From NCBI GenBank assembly GCA_900541025.1, contig UQIL01000012.1:1-63356 (forward strand): 63,356 nt of DNA. The letters run 5' to 3'. Below are positions 7,259 to 15,402 of the stretch, in pieces. The notes beneath the pieces were generated by a model. That model was not told the origin of the DNA, searched no databases, and saw nothing but the letters and a program-made list of their open reading frames with translations. How positions within the stretch are numbered: the stretch's first letter is position 1; each line of letters begins with the position of its first letter. Source of the stretch: an uncultured Collinsella sp. (GTDB lineage Bacteria; Actinomycetota; Coriobacteriia; Coriobacteriales; Coriobacteriaceae). A program made the position numbers and the translations under genes.

Positions 7259-9406
7259 TTACTTGCCCTGTACCATGGTGAGCGAGATCTTCTTGCGGTC
7301 GCGATCGACCTTTTCGACCCACACCTTGACCGTGTCACCGATGCGCACCACGTCGCTCGGGTGCTTGACAAAGCGGTTGGCCAGCTTGGAGATGTGCACA
7401 AGGCCGTCCTGGTGCACTCCCACGTCGACGAAGGCGCCAAAGTCGACGACGTTGCGCACCGTGCCCTTGAGCTCCATGCCGGGTTCCAGGTCGTCGATGG
7501 AAAGTGCCGAGCGGCTAAAGACCACCTCGGGCGCGTCGTCGCGCGGGTCGCGGCCGGGCTTCTTGAGCTCGTTGACAATGTCGATGAGCGTCAGGGTACC
7601 GCAGTTCAGGTCGCTTGCTAGCGCCGAGATGCTGCCCAGGCGGCGCTCGATGTCGGGCACGCCGCCGCGGCTGAGCTCGCTTGCCGCAACGCCGGCACGC
7701 TCCAGGACGGCCGTGGCCACCTCGTAGCTCTCGGGGTGGACGCTTGTCGCGTCGAGTGGGTTCTTGCCGCCGCTAATGCGCAGGAAACCCGCGGCGTTGA
7801 GATATGCCTTGGGCCCCAGCTTGGGGACCTTCTTGAGCTGGCGGCGATCGGTAAAGGCGCCGTTTTCCTCGCGGTAGGCCACGATGTTTTTGGCCACGCT
7901 CGGCGTGATGCCCGATACGTATCCCAGCAGACTTGCGCTCGCGGTGTTTACGTCGACACCCACGCGGTTAACGACGTCCTCCACCACGTGGCCCAGAGTG
8001 CGCGAGAGCTCGGCCTGGTCAAGGTCATGCTGGTACTGACCCACACCGATGGACTGGGGCGGAATCTTGACGAGCTCTGCCAGCGGGTCCTGCAGGCGGC
8101 GGCCCAGGCTCATGGCGCCACGCACGGTGACGTCCAGGTCGGGGTATTCCTGGCTGGCGAGCTCGGAAGCGGAGTACACCGACGCGCCGGCTTCGTTAAC
8201 GATGGTGTAGCGAAGGCTGGGCGCCTGCTCGGCAATGAACTCCGAGACGACTTCCTCGGTCTCGCGGCTGGCGGTGCCGTTGCCGATGACGATGGTGTTG
8301 ACGCCGTCCTTTTTGACGAGGCGGGCGAGCTCGCGCTTGGTGCCGGCGACGTCGTGGCGCGGCTTGGTGGGGTAGACCACGCCGTGGTCGAGCAGCTTGC
8401 CGGTCTCGTCCATGACGGCGACCTTGCAGCCGGTGCGGTAGCCCGGATCGAGCGCGAGCACGCGGGCGCCGCGCACGGGGCGTGCCGAGAGCAGGCCCTC
8501 GAGATTCTTGGCAAAGACATTAATGGCCTCGGTCTGGGCGCGAACGGTGAGCTTGGCGCGGGCCTCGCGCTCCAGCGAGGGGGCCATGAGGCGCTTGTAG
8601 CCGTCAGCGATGGCGGCGTCAAAGACGGGCGCGAAGACGCCCTGGCGTCGGGGCCAACGGCTGCCGAGGCGCGCCGTGGCGGCAGCGCCGTCGACGTTCA
8701 CGCGCACGCGGAGGTTGCCCTCGCGCTCACCGCGGTCGATAGCCAGCACGCGGTGGTTGGGAATACGGCGCAGCGGCTCATCATAGCTGTAGTACGGCTC
8801 GTAGGGGGTCTTCTCGGCGGGGTCGGTGGCCTCGACGATGATGTCGGCGGTGTTTTGCGTAAAGGCGCGCAGGTCGGCGACGTTCTCGGGGTCTTCGGCC
8901 ACCGTCTCGGCCACGATGTCCGCCGCGCCGGCGAGCGCCTTCTCGGGCGTGTCGAAGCCGGCTTCCTCGTTGACGTAGGCCGCGGCGGTGTCGAGCGCGC
9001 TGCCCTTGGCCGAGGCCTGCATGATGATCATGTTGGCAAGCGGCTCCAGGCCTGCCTCGCGGGCCTTCTGTGCGCGGGTCATGCGCTTTTTGCGGTAGGG
9101 CTTGTAGAGGTCCTCGACACGCTGGAGCTGCGCGGCCTCGCGAATTTGCTGTTCGAGCTCGGGCGTAAGTTTGCCCTGGGCGTCGATGAGCAGAAGGACG
9201 TCCTCTTTGCGCTGTTCAAGATTGCGCAGGTAGGACAGGCGCTCGTCGAGTGCGCGCAGGGCGACGTCGTCCATTCCGCCTGTGGCCTCCTTGCGGTAGC
9301 GCGAGATAAAGGGGATGGTGTTGCCCTCGTCGATGAGCTTGACGGCTGCCTCGACGTTGGCGGCCTTAAGGTTGAGCTCGCGGGCGAGCTGGGCGATAAG
9401 ATCCAT
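7259..9406 (-). CDS. tex: Tex-family RNA-binding protein (S1 domain)
   Basis: A 715-residue Tex/YhgF protein, a conserved cytoplasmic nucleic-acid-binding factor implicated in transcription fidelity and RNA handling. Domain order: N-terminal helical Tex domain (IPFISRYRKEATGGMDD near residue 30), a YqgF-like RNase H fold (VLALDPGYRTGCKVAVMDETG near 325), helix-hairpin-helix motifs (VDVNTASASLLGYVSGI near 495), and a C-terminal S1 domain (GMELKGTVRNVVDFGAFVDVG near 640) ending after the VEKVDRDRKKISLTM strand. Length is standard. The frame extends upstream, but ATG 9406 follows AAGGAGTCCC and begins the conserved MDLIAQLARE. Probably monocistronic. Confidence 0.92.
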   Translation of the reverse strand: MDLIAQLARELNLKAANVEAAVKLIDEGNTIPFISRYRKEATGGMDDVALRALDERLSYLRNLEQRKEDVLLLIDAQGKLTPELEQQIREAAQLQRVEDLYKPYRKKRMTRAQKAREAGLEPLANMIIMQASAKGSALDTAAAYVNEEAGFDTPEKALAGAADIVAETVAEDPENVADLRAFTQNTADIIVEATDPAEKTPYEPYYSYDEPLRRIPNHRVLAIDRGEREGNLRVRVNVDGAAATARLGSRWPRRQGVFAPVFDAAIADGYKRLMAPSLEREARAKLTVRAQTEAINVFAKNLEGLLSARPVRGARVLALDPGYRTGCKVAVMDETGKLLDHGVVYPTKPRHDVAGTKRELARLVKKDGVNTIVIGNGTASRETEEVVSEFIAEQAPSLRYTIVNEAGASVYSASELASQEYPDLDVTVRGAMSLGRRLQDPLAELVKIPPQSIGVGQYQHDLDQAELSRTLGHVVEDVVNRVGVDVNTASASLLGYVSGITPSVAKNIVAYREENGAFTDRRQLKKVPKLGPKAYLNAAGFLRISGGKNPLDATSVHPESYEVATAVLERAGVAASELSRGGVPDIERRLGSISALASDLNCGTLTLIDIVNELKKPGRDPRDDAPEVVFSRSALSIDDLEPGMELKGTVRNVVDFGAFVDVGVHQDGLVHISKLANRFVKHPSDVVRIGDTVKVWVEKVDRDRKKISLTMVQGK

Positions 9407-9460
9407 GGGACTCCTTGCGTTTAAGGTGCGTTTGCAGCACAGAGCTACCAAGGATACCAA

Positions 9461-9497
9461 AAAGCCCCGCGGGCAGGAGGCTGCTCGCGGGGCAAAG
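9461..9497 (-). terminator. Intrinsic terminator of the oxidoreductase gene
   Basis: A 13-bp stem with one mismatch (9465-9477 with 9482-9494). On the - strand it is followed by a run of Ts (AAAAA at 9460-9464 on the + strand). It lies 70 bases past the stop of the Gfo/Idh gene and before tex. Confidence 0.7.
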
Positions 9498-9565
9498 AAG
9501 AGGGGCTTGTTGGCGGCGGGCCAAGGCGCTCGGCGGGGAGTTTGCCGCGACCCGCTCTTAAGGCA

Positions 9566-10606
9566 TTACAGCTCGACGAGCTGGCCGGTCTCGGCGGCCT
9601 CCTTGATGGCGTTGAGAAGCGTGAGCGTCTTGACGTTATCGGCGGGGGTCACGACGGGCTCGACCTCGCGGCGGACGACCTTCACAAAGTGCTTGAGCTG
9701 CATCTTGTGCGGCAGCGCCGGGTCCACAGCCGGGATCTCCATCTGCAGCGGCTTGTGCCAGTTAGAGGCGCCGTCGTAGGAGAACTGGTGCAGGCGGGGC
9801 AGCGACAGGGCGCCCTTAGTGCCGCCGATAAAGTAGGCGTCGGCGTCGAAGGGGCGGTACTGCGGATCCTCGCGAGCGGTTGCCTCCCAGTTCCAGGGGC
9901 TGGCGGTGGCGTCGGAGATGGTCATGCTCGCAAGTGCGCCATCGGCAAAACGGACGTTGACCACGGCGGAGTCCTCGGTCTCAAAACCGCGGGCGGCGCT
10001 GGACTGCATACCCTGGACGGCAACGGGCTCGCCCAGCAGATAGCGGAGTAGATCGACGTCGTGAACCAGGTTGACCAGGATCGGGCCGGCGCCCTTCTTG
10101 CGGCGCCACTCGACATCGAAATACTCGTCGTTCTTATAGATCATGTAGTGGAAGCTCGAAACAGTAAGCTTGCCCAGCTCGCCGGACTCGATGATCTCCT
10201 TGGCCTTGTTGACGAAGGGGTTGTGGCGACGGTGCTGACCCACGAGCACGGGCACGCCGGCGGTCTCGGCCTCGGCGGCGAAGGCCTGAGCATCCTCGAG
10301 GTCGTTGGAGATCGGCTTTTCGACCAGCGGCACGATGTTGCGCTTGATGGCCTCGCGGGCAACGCCCAGGTGCAGGTCGTTGGGGGTGGCGATAATGACG
10401 GCCTCGGGCTTGACCTCGTCCATCATCTGGGCGGGATCGGTATAAAACGGCACGCCGGCGGCCTCGGCCGTGGCGCGGGCGCCCTCAAAGGCGTCGGCGA
10501 TGGCGACGAGCTCGGCCTCGGGCTCCTCGGTGACAAAGCGGATGTGGTTGCGGCCCATGGCGCCGGCGCCGATAACGGCAATGCGGACGGGGTTGAGCTC
10601 AGACAT
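9566..10606 (-). CDS. Gfo/Idh/MocA-family NAD(P)-dependent oxidoreductase
   Basis: A 346-residue cytoplasmic dehydrogenase. The N-terminal Rossmann fold has VIGAGAMGRNH (residues 12-22), and the catalytic lysine is in PLVEKPISNDLEDA near residue 97. The C-terminal alpha/beta domain follows (HYMIYKNDEYFDVEWRRKKGAGPILVNLVHDVDLLRYLLGE, with the family's conserved H of LVHDVDLLR). Such enzymes oxidise sugars, inositols or sugar acids. The ATG is preceded by TAAGGAG. It lies downstream of an MFS carrier and an SDR gene on the same strand, suggesting uptake plus two oxidation steps on a polyol or sugar acid. The substrate is unknown. Confidence 0.85.
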   Translation of the reverse strand: MSELNPVRIAVIGAGAMGRNHIRFVTEEPEAELVAIADAFEGARATAEAAGVPFYTDPAQMMDEVKPEAVIIATPNDLHLGVAREAIKRNIVPLVEKPISNDLEDAQAFAAEAETAGVPVLVGQHRRHNPFVNKAKEIIESGELGKLTVSSFHYMIYKNDEYFDVEWRRKKGAGPILVNLVHDVDLLRYLLGEPVAVQGMQSSAARGFETEDSAVVNVRFADGALASMTISDATASPWNWEATAREDPQYRPFDADAYFIGGTKGALSLPRLHQFSYDGASNWHKPLQMEIPAVDPALPHKMQLKHFVKVVRREVEPVVTPADNVKTLTLLNAIKEAAETGQLVEL

Positions 10607-10636
10607 TTCGACTCCTTAATACTGGTGACCGGTGGA

Positions 10637-10667
10637 ATGCGACAAAGGGGCTGTCCCTTTGTCGCAT
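10637..10667 (-). terminator. Hairpin (terminator-like) between MFS and oxidoreductase genes
   Basis: A perfect 13-bp stem, ATGCGACAAAGGG (10637-10649) with its complement (10655-10667), and a 5-base loop. There is no clear T-run. Fragments of the same sequence occur at 24519-24546, 32246-32262 and 40928-40945, so it belongs to a dispersed repeat family as well. Confidence 0.5.
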
Positions 10668-10675
10668 CGGTAAAA

Positions 10676-11932
10676 CTAGGCGGACTTCTTCTTGCTGTCG
10701 GAGACCATCATGTAGACGGTGAGCACGACGGCGATGGCGGCGATCACGATGGCGCCGTAGAAGGACTGCTGGTAGGCGGCGCTGCCGGCCTCGGCGTGAT
10801 ACAGCACGGCGGTGATGGGCTGGCTGATCCAGGTGGAAGCGGCATAGCCTAAAAACATGATGCCGTAGTTGACGCCGATGTTGCTGGTGCCAAAGGCGCC
10901 ACCGGTGAGCGGCGGGTAGATGACGAGCAGGGCGCCAAAGCTAAAGCCGAGCAGGGCGAGCGCCACAAAGAACATGCTCTGCGTAAAGCTCATCGACATG
11001 ATGACGAGCGCGACGATGGTGACGACAAGGCTGATGAGCAGTGACTTGTAGGCGCCGAGCTTGTCGATGATCTGGCCAAAGGACAGACGGCCGACCAGGT
11101 TGGCGCAGGTGTTGACGGAGACGACCACGCCGCCGAGGGCGACGGCCGCGGCGCTCGTGGGGTCGGCGAAGAGCTGGACAGCGGCGATGGAGGCAACCTT
11201 GCCCACGAGCAGGGTGCCCGCGGTGGCGGCGAAGGCGAAGGTGGCGATGAGGACCCAGAAGCGCGGGGTTTTGACCATCTCGCCCGGGGTGAGGTCGCCG
11301 AAGGTGCCGGCGTGCGCGCCGCCCTTGGGGACCTCGAAGCCCTCGGGCAGCCAACCGGCCTCGGGGGCCTTCAGGAACAGGGCGGAGGCGGCGATCGTCA
11401 CAAAGAAGATGACGCCGAGTGCCTTAAGGGCGCCAAAGATGCCAAGGCTCGGGATGAGCAGCGAGGCGAGCACCGGGGACAGCACGGCGGGGCCGGCGGT
11501 CGAAGCGGCCAGGGTGATGCCGGAGGCGAGGCCCTTTTTGTCGATGAACCACTTTTGGCCGGTGGTGAGCGCGGGGTTGTAGCCCAGGCCGTTGCCGATG
11601 GCGGCGACGAGCGAGAACCACAGGTAGAACTGCCACGGCTCGGTGACGGTGCCGGACATGAACCAGCCCACGCCGTAGCACACGGCGGCAGCGATCACGA
11701 CGTTGCGCGGGCCGATCTTATCGGAGATGCGGCCGGCGAAGATGCCCGTCACGGCCATGATGGTCTGGAAGACCGGGAAAGCCCAGGTAAGAGCGCTGGA
11801 CCACTCGGGATAGACGGCGAGCAGGTTCTTGCTCACAACGGAATACAGCGCGATGGAGCTGATGAAGAACATGGTGACGCACGCGGCGGAAAGCACGACG
11901 GCGCGACCCTTGTTGGAGTTGGTGGAAGCCAT
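10676..11932 (-). CDS. MFS transporter, OFA (oxalate:formate antiporter)-like
   Basis: A 418-residue inner membrane carrier with twelve predicted helices. The MFS loop motif between helices 2 and 3 is GRISDKIGPRNV. The segment AAIGNGLGYNPALTTGQKWF, followed by DKKGLASGI, matches the oxalate/formate family, where helix 4-5 is followed by a W-F-x-D-K-R-G-L-A-x-G signature. A long cytoplasmic loop separates the two halves (EAGWLPEGFEVPKGGAHAG). ATG 11932 has AGAAAGAGTCC upstream; an earlier in-frame ATG has none. It sits between the SDR and Gfo/Idh genes, so it probably imports their organic-acid or sugar-acid substrate. Confidence 0.82.
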   Translation of the reverse strand: MASTNSNKGRAVVLSAACVTMFFISSIALYSVVSKNLLAVYPEWSSALTWAFPVFQTIMAVTGIFAGRISDKIGPRNVVIAAAVCYGVGWFMSGTVTEPWQFYLWFSLVAAIGNGLGYNPALTTGQKWFIDKKGLASGITLAASTAGPAVLSPVLASLLIPSLGIFGALKALGVIFFVTIAASALFLKAPEAGWLPEGFEVPKGGAHAGTFGDLTPGEMVKTPRFWVLIATFAFAATAGTLLVGKVASIAAVQLFADPTSAAAVALGGVVVSVNTCANLVGRLSFGQIIDKLGAYKSLLISLVVTIVALVIMSMSFTQSMFFVALALLGFSFGALLVIYPPLTGGAFGTSNIGVNYGIMFLGYAASTWISQPITAVLYHAEAGSAAYQQSFYGAIVIAAIAVVLTVYMMVSDSKKKSA

Positions 11933-12016
11933 TGGACTCTTTCTAATCGATACGGGGGAGGGGAGGGGCAAACGCCGCTGAGGTGCTTGCCCCGCGCCCC
12001 TTTCTACCGGGCTGGT

Positions 12017-12898
12017 TTACTGGTCAGTCGGCTTTGCGACGCCGGACTCATCGGACCAGAGCTCGACGCCCTTGTTCTTGAGGTAGTTGTCGGCAAAGGC
12101 GCGGCGGCCGCCGGGCTTGGCGGTGAGGTCGCCCATCATGTTGGAGAAGCCGCCGTCGACCTTGATGGCGTCGCCGGTGGTAAAGTCTGAGCGCGTGGAC
12201 GCCAGGAACATGACGGCGTTGGCGATATCGCTGACCTCGCCGATGCGACGCGTGGCGATGAGGCGGCTGCGGCTCTTCTCGACCTCGGGATCGGCGTAAA
12301 AGCTTGCCGACATGGGGGTCTTGACGAAGCAGGGCTCGACGCAGTTGGAGCGCACGCCGTAGGGACCCCACTCGGCAGCCAGCATCTTGGACATCATGTT
12401 GACGCCCGCCTTGGTGGAGCTGTACACGCCCGAGAACGTTTCGGGGGAGTGACTGGCGACGGTGGAGATGTGAACCAGGCGGCCCTGGCCGGCCTTGATC
12501 ATCTCGCGACCAAAGCGCTGCGAGGTGATGAAGTAGCCGGTGAGGTTGACGTTGATGACCTCGTTCCAGTCGGAGAGCGGCAGGTCCTCCATGGCTGCGA
12601 AGCGCAGAATGCCGGCGGTGTTGACGAGAACGTCGACGCGGCCGAAGTTGGCGATGGTGGCGTCGACGGCGGCCTGAACCTCGGCCTCGTCGGTGGCGTT
12701 CATCTTGTAGCCCTCGGCGTGGATGCCAAACTCGGCAGCGAGGTCGGCGGCAGCGGCCTTGACCTTCTCCTCGTCCAGGTCGAGCAGGACGACGTTAGCG
12801 CCATTGCGGGCGAACTCGCGGCAAATCTCGACGCCCATGCCGCCGAGCGCTCCAGTCACAGCGCAAACATCGCCCTCGAGCTTAAGCCAATTGCTCAT
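12017..12898 (-). CDS. Short-chain dehydrogenase/reductase (SDR)
   Basis: A 293-residue classical SDR. The cofactor motif TGALGGMG is at about residues 16-23, VNTAG near 92, the catalytic Ser in HISTVAS near 143 and the YSSTK motif near 158. D at the end of strand 2 (VVLLDLDEEK) favours NAD(H). The last 35 residues (GRRAFADNYLKNKGVELWSD...) go beyond the usual 250-residue core and are rich in charged residues. It is the first gene of the SDR-MFS-Gfo/Idh set and diverges from a LysR regulator, the usual arrangement for an inducible catabolic locus. Gluconate- or polyol-dehydrogenase activity is plausible but not shown. Confidence 0.85.
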   Translation of the reverse strand: MSNWLKLEGDVCAVTGALGGMGVEICREFARNGANVVLLDLDEEKVKAAAADLAAEFGIHAEGYKMNATDEAEVQAAVDATIANFGRVDVLVNTAGILRFAAMEDLPLSDWNEVINVNLTGYFITSQRFGREMIKAGQGRLVHISTVASHSPETFSGVYSSTKAGVNMMSKMLAAEWGPYGVRSNCVEPCFVKTPMSASFYADPEVEKSRSRLIATRRIGEVSDIANAVMFLASTRSDFTTGDAIKVDGGFSNMMGDLTAKPGGRRAFADNYLKNKGVELWSDESGVAKPTDQ

Positions 12899-13131
12899 AG
12901 GAACTTCCCTTCTTATGCCTCCCGGTGGGTCGCTCCCATTAACCGACCCACGTGGTTTTCGCTGGTTATCGTATGCTTTGCATTTGCGCAGGTGAATTGC
13001 ATATTTGTTAGAATGGCGTTAACCATAGGTTTACACTGTGCGATGCAGTTTATTCTCAATTGAGCGCATGACCTGCGAAAACAACCTCCTGTGGCACCAT
13101 GTGGCCACGGACGCGAAAACGGGAGATTGAC
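12899..13131. promoter_or_regulatory. Divergent promoter region of the SDR operon and lysR gene
   Basis: About 230 bases without a gene. An imperfect dyad around 12975-12995 (TTTGCATTTGCG...GAATTGCATA) could be a LysR site of the T-N11-A kind. No -35/-10 pair stands out. The operator assignment is tentative. Confidence 0.35.
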
Positions 13132-14010
13132 GTGTACGATCGACGACTTGAGGCCATATCGGCCGCTGCGGAGCTGGGAAGCTTCTCGCGTGCGGCGGCA
13201 CAATTGCGCGTGTCGACTCCGGCGCTCGTCAAGCAGGTGTCGGGCTTCGAGGCCGAGTTCGGCATCACGCTGTTCGAACGCTCGCACTCGGGCGTCAAAG
13301 TGACGCCGGCCGGCGCACTGCTGGTGGACGACGCGCGCTCGATCATGCGGCAGTCCGAGGACGCGCTGCGCCGTGCCCGACGCGCGGCGGGCGATGGCGG
13401 TGCCGTGCGCCTGGGCGTGTCGATGATGTGCCCGGGGCGCCAAACGCTGTCGATGTGGTCGAGCATCCACGATCTGGAACCGTCGCTTCGATTTGAGATC
13501 GTGCCGGTAAGCGACCTCTACGACGAACGCGAATCCGTCATGCGCAGCCTCGGTCGCGAGGTGGATGTGGTGCAGTCGAGTTTTTCGACCCCGCGCTGGG
13601 GTGACGCCTGCCAAAAGCTCCGCATCGTCAACGTACCGTTTTATATCGACCTGCCGCGCACGAGCCCGCTGGCGCGCAAGACACGCATTACGGTTGCCGA
13701 CCTGGAGGGCATGCGCCTGCGCGTGCTCCGCCACGGCAACGACGCAATGGACAGCCTGCGCATCGACCTTCTGGCCGACGGCGGCGTTGACGTGATCGAC
13801 GTGGACAGCTTTGACTTTGCGCTCTTTAACGAGGCAGAGGAAAAGGGCGACGCGGTGCTCACCTGCGGCGCATGGTCGGGGGTACACCCGGCCTTTGTGG
13901 GCGTGCCGTTCCTATGCGGTCGCGAGGTGCCGGTCTTTTTGCACTATCCGCTCGAGCCCACCCTCCAAGTCCAAAAATTCGTCAACGCCATGGCACAACT
14001 TCTCAAATAG
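13132..14010 (+). CDS. LysR-family transcriptional regulator
   Basis: A 292-residue LysR-type regulator. The N-terminal HTH spans about residues 3-60 (LEAISAAAELGSFSRAAAQLRVSTPALVKQVSGFE, then LFERSHSGVKVTPAG), followed by a periplasmic-binding-like effector domain starting near residue 90 (VRLGVSMMCPG). I chose GTG 13132, which has GGGAG 7 bases before it and puts the HTH at the usual distance; an ATG at 13099 is also possible. It diverges from the SDR-MFS-Gfo/Idh genes and is their likely regulator, with the substrate or product as co-inducer. The effector domain is rather short at its end, but within family range. Confidence 0.82.
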   Translation: MYDRRLEAISAAAELGSFSRAAAQLRVSTPALVKQVSGFEAEFGITLFERSHSGVKVTPAGALLVDDARSIMRQSEDALRRARRAAGDGGAVRLGVSMMCPGRQTLSMWSSIHDLEPSLRFEIVPVSDLYDERESVMRSLGREVDVVQSSFSTPRWGDACQKLRIVNVPFYIDLPRTSPLARKTRITVADLEGMRLRVLRHGNDAMDSLRIDLLADGGVDVIDVDSFDFALFNEAEEKGDAVLTCGAWSGVHPAFVGVPFLCGREVPVFLHYPLEPTLQVQKFVNAMAQLLK

Positions 14011-14129
14011 CTATCGTGTCGATGATTCTTTAATTCCCGTCCTAGAAAAATCATCTGGTAGAGTTGACCTCACGTGAATTCCAGCACGTTGCGTACTACC
14101 TGTGCTTTTGTCATTTGGGGAGTGAACTT

Positions 14130-15221
14130 GTGAATACTTCTGTCGCCAAGAAAGCCAGCCGGGCGGTGCGCCTGCTCATGATGGTGCTCACGGCAGTTCT
14201 CATCTTCTTCTTCATCAATGTTATGCTGCTCGTCTCCGATATCCAGGGCACGGCGCGCGTGGTCAATTACGCCGGTCTGGTGCGCGGTACCACGCAGCGA
14301 ATCGTTAAGCTCGAGGATGCGGGCCAGCCTCAAGATGACCTGCTCAAAGCCGTGGATTCATACATCAACGGTTTGCGTTACGGAAGTGACGACCTCAACC
14401 TCGTCCGTCTCGACGACGATGAGTATCAGGCAAAAATGACCGAGCTTGCAAATTTTTTTGATGAGCTTTGCGCCGAGATCATCCGCGTGCGCGAAGTCGG
14501 CTATGAGAACACCGACATCATCCCTATGAGCGAGGAGTTCTTTGGCATTTGCGACGATGCTACGTGACTCGCAGAGGACTACTCTCAGGAGAAGGCGTCG
14601 GCGCTCAACTATCTCGAGGGCTTGGTGATCATCGACATCATGGGCTTGGTGGCGACCTTTGCGGTCGAACTTGTTCGCGCGGTGCGAACTGCCGCGCTCA
14701 ATCGCGAACTGCAGAGCAAAGTCTATCTCGACGAAGCCACGGGACTGCCCAACAAGAACAAGTGCGAGGAGGTCTTGGGGCAGGAGCAGCCTGTCTCCGC
14801 GGAGGCGCCCGTTGCGATGTGCGTCTTCGACCTTAACAATCTGCATACGGTCAATAACAACTTCGGCCACGAGAAAGGCGACGAATACATCCGTTCTTTT
14901 GCCCAGCAGCTGGGGCTCGTGGCGTCCGAGACCTGCTTTGTGGGCCGCGACGGCGGCGATGAGTTTATCGCGGTGCTGCGGGATACCGATCGAGCTGCCG
15001 TGGAGTCCTGTCTCGCTCAGGTTCGTGCGAACGTGAACGAGTATTCCGAGGTTCACCCCGACATGCCTATCAGCTATGCGGTGGGCTACGCGCTTTCCAG
15101 TGATTTTGATGAACCGCCTACCATGCGTGAACTCTTTTCCCAGGCCGACAAAAACATGTACATCGACAAGAACCGCGTAAAGACAGCCGAGGCAGCCGGG
15201 CCGCAACACGAGGAACGGTAA
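14130..15221 (+). pseudogene. GGDEF diguanylate cyclase with sensor domain, interrupted by an in-frame TGA
   Basis: One continuous frame apart from TGA at 14565-14567. Part 1 (GTG 14130, with GGGGAG upstream) has a transmembrane helix (LLMMVLTAVLIFFFINVMLL) and a helical extracellular sensor ending DDAT. After the stop the same frame goes on LAEDYSQEKAS, then a second membrane helix (GLVIIDIMGLVATFAVEL) and a GGDEF domain with DLNNLHTVNNNFGHEKGDEY and an intact GRDGGDEF active site. Without the TGA it would be a normal two-helix membrane diguanylate cyclase of 363 residues. The DATxLAED context suggests a former TGG. A second start at ATG 14622 could give a soluble-side GGDEF fragment. Alternatives are readthrough or a base-calling error. 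Confidence 0.75.
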
Positions 15222-15242
15222 GCCTGTAACAGAAGGTATAGA

Positions 15243-15278
15243 AAAGCCTCCGCAGCTCGTGTGTGCTGCGGAGGCTTT
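15243..15278 (+). terminator. Intrinsic terminator of the GGDEF gene
   Basis: A perfect 14-bp GC-rich stem (15243-15256 with 15265-15278) and an 8-base loop, ending in TTTATT, 20 bases past the stop codon. Confidence 0.85.
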
Positions 15279-15318
15279 ATTCGTTGCGAAGCATTGTGTT
15301 TGGGTCGTTGAGATGAGT

Positions 15319-15383
15319 CGATTTGCCCCGAAAGAGGAGGGCATTGACCTTAGGGTCATGCCCGACAAATGAGCGGCAAATCG
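15319..15383. repeat. Nested fold-back repeat (GGGCAT-GACC hairpin)
   Basis: The outer arms CGATTTGCC (15319-15327) and GGCAAATCG (15375-15383) enclose an inner stem, GGGCATTGACC (15339-15349) with GGTCATGCCC (15354-15363). The inner hairpin closely resembles the one at 58702-58730. It lies between two convergent genes and may help end transcription of the ABC operon. Confidence 0.55.
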
Positions 15384-15402
15384 GCCATCTCGGCGGGCCG
15401 AA

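Noticed and set aside
7736..9424. 562-codon + strand frame opposite tex
   Set aside because: Antisense shadow of an intact tex gene; no family match and no start signal.
14565..14567. Selenocysteine codon in the GGDEF gene
   Set aside because: The site lies between a sensor domain and a membrane helix where a catalytic selenocysteine makes no sense, and no clear hairpin follows. A nonsense mutation is simpler.
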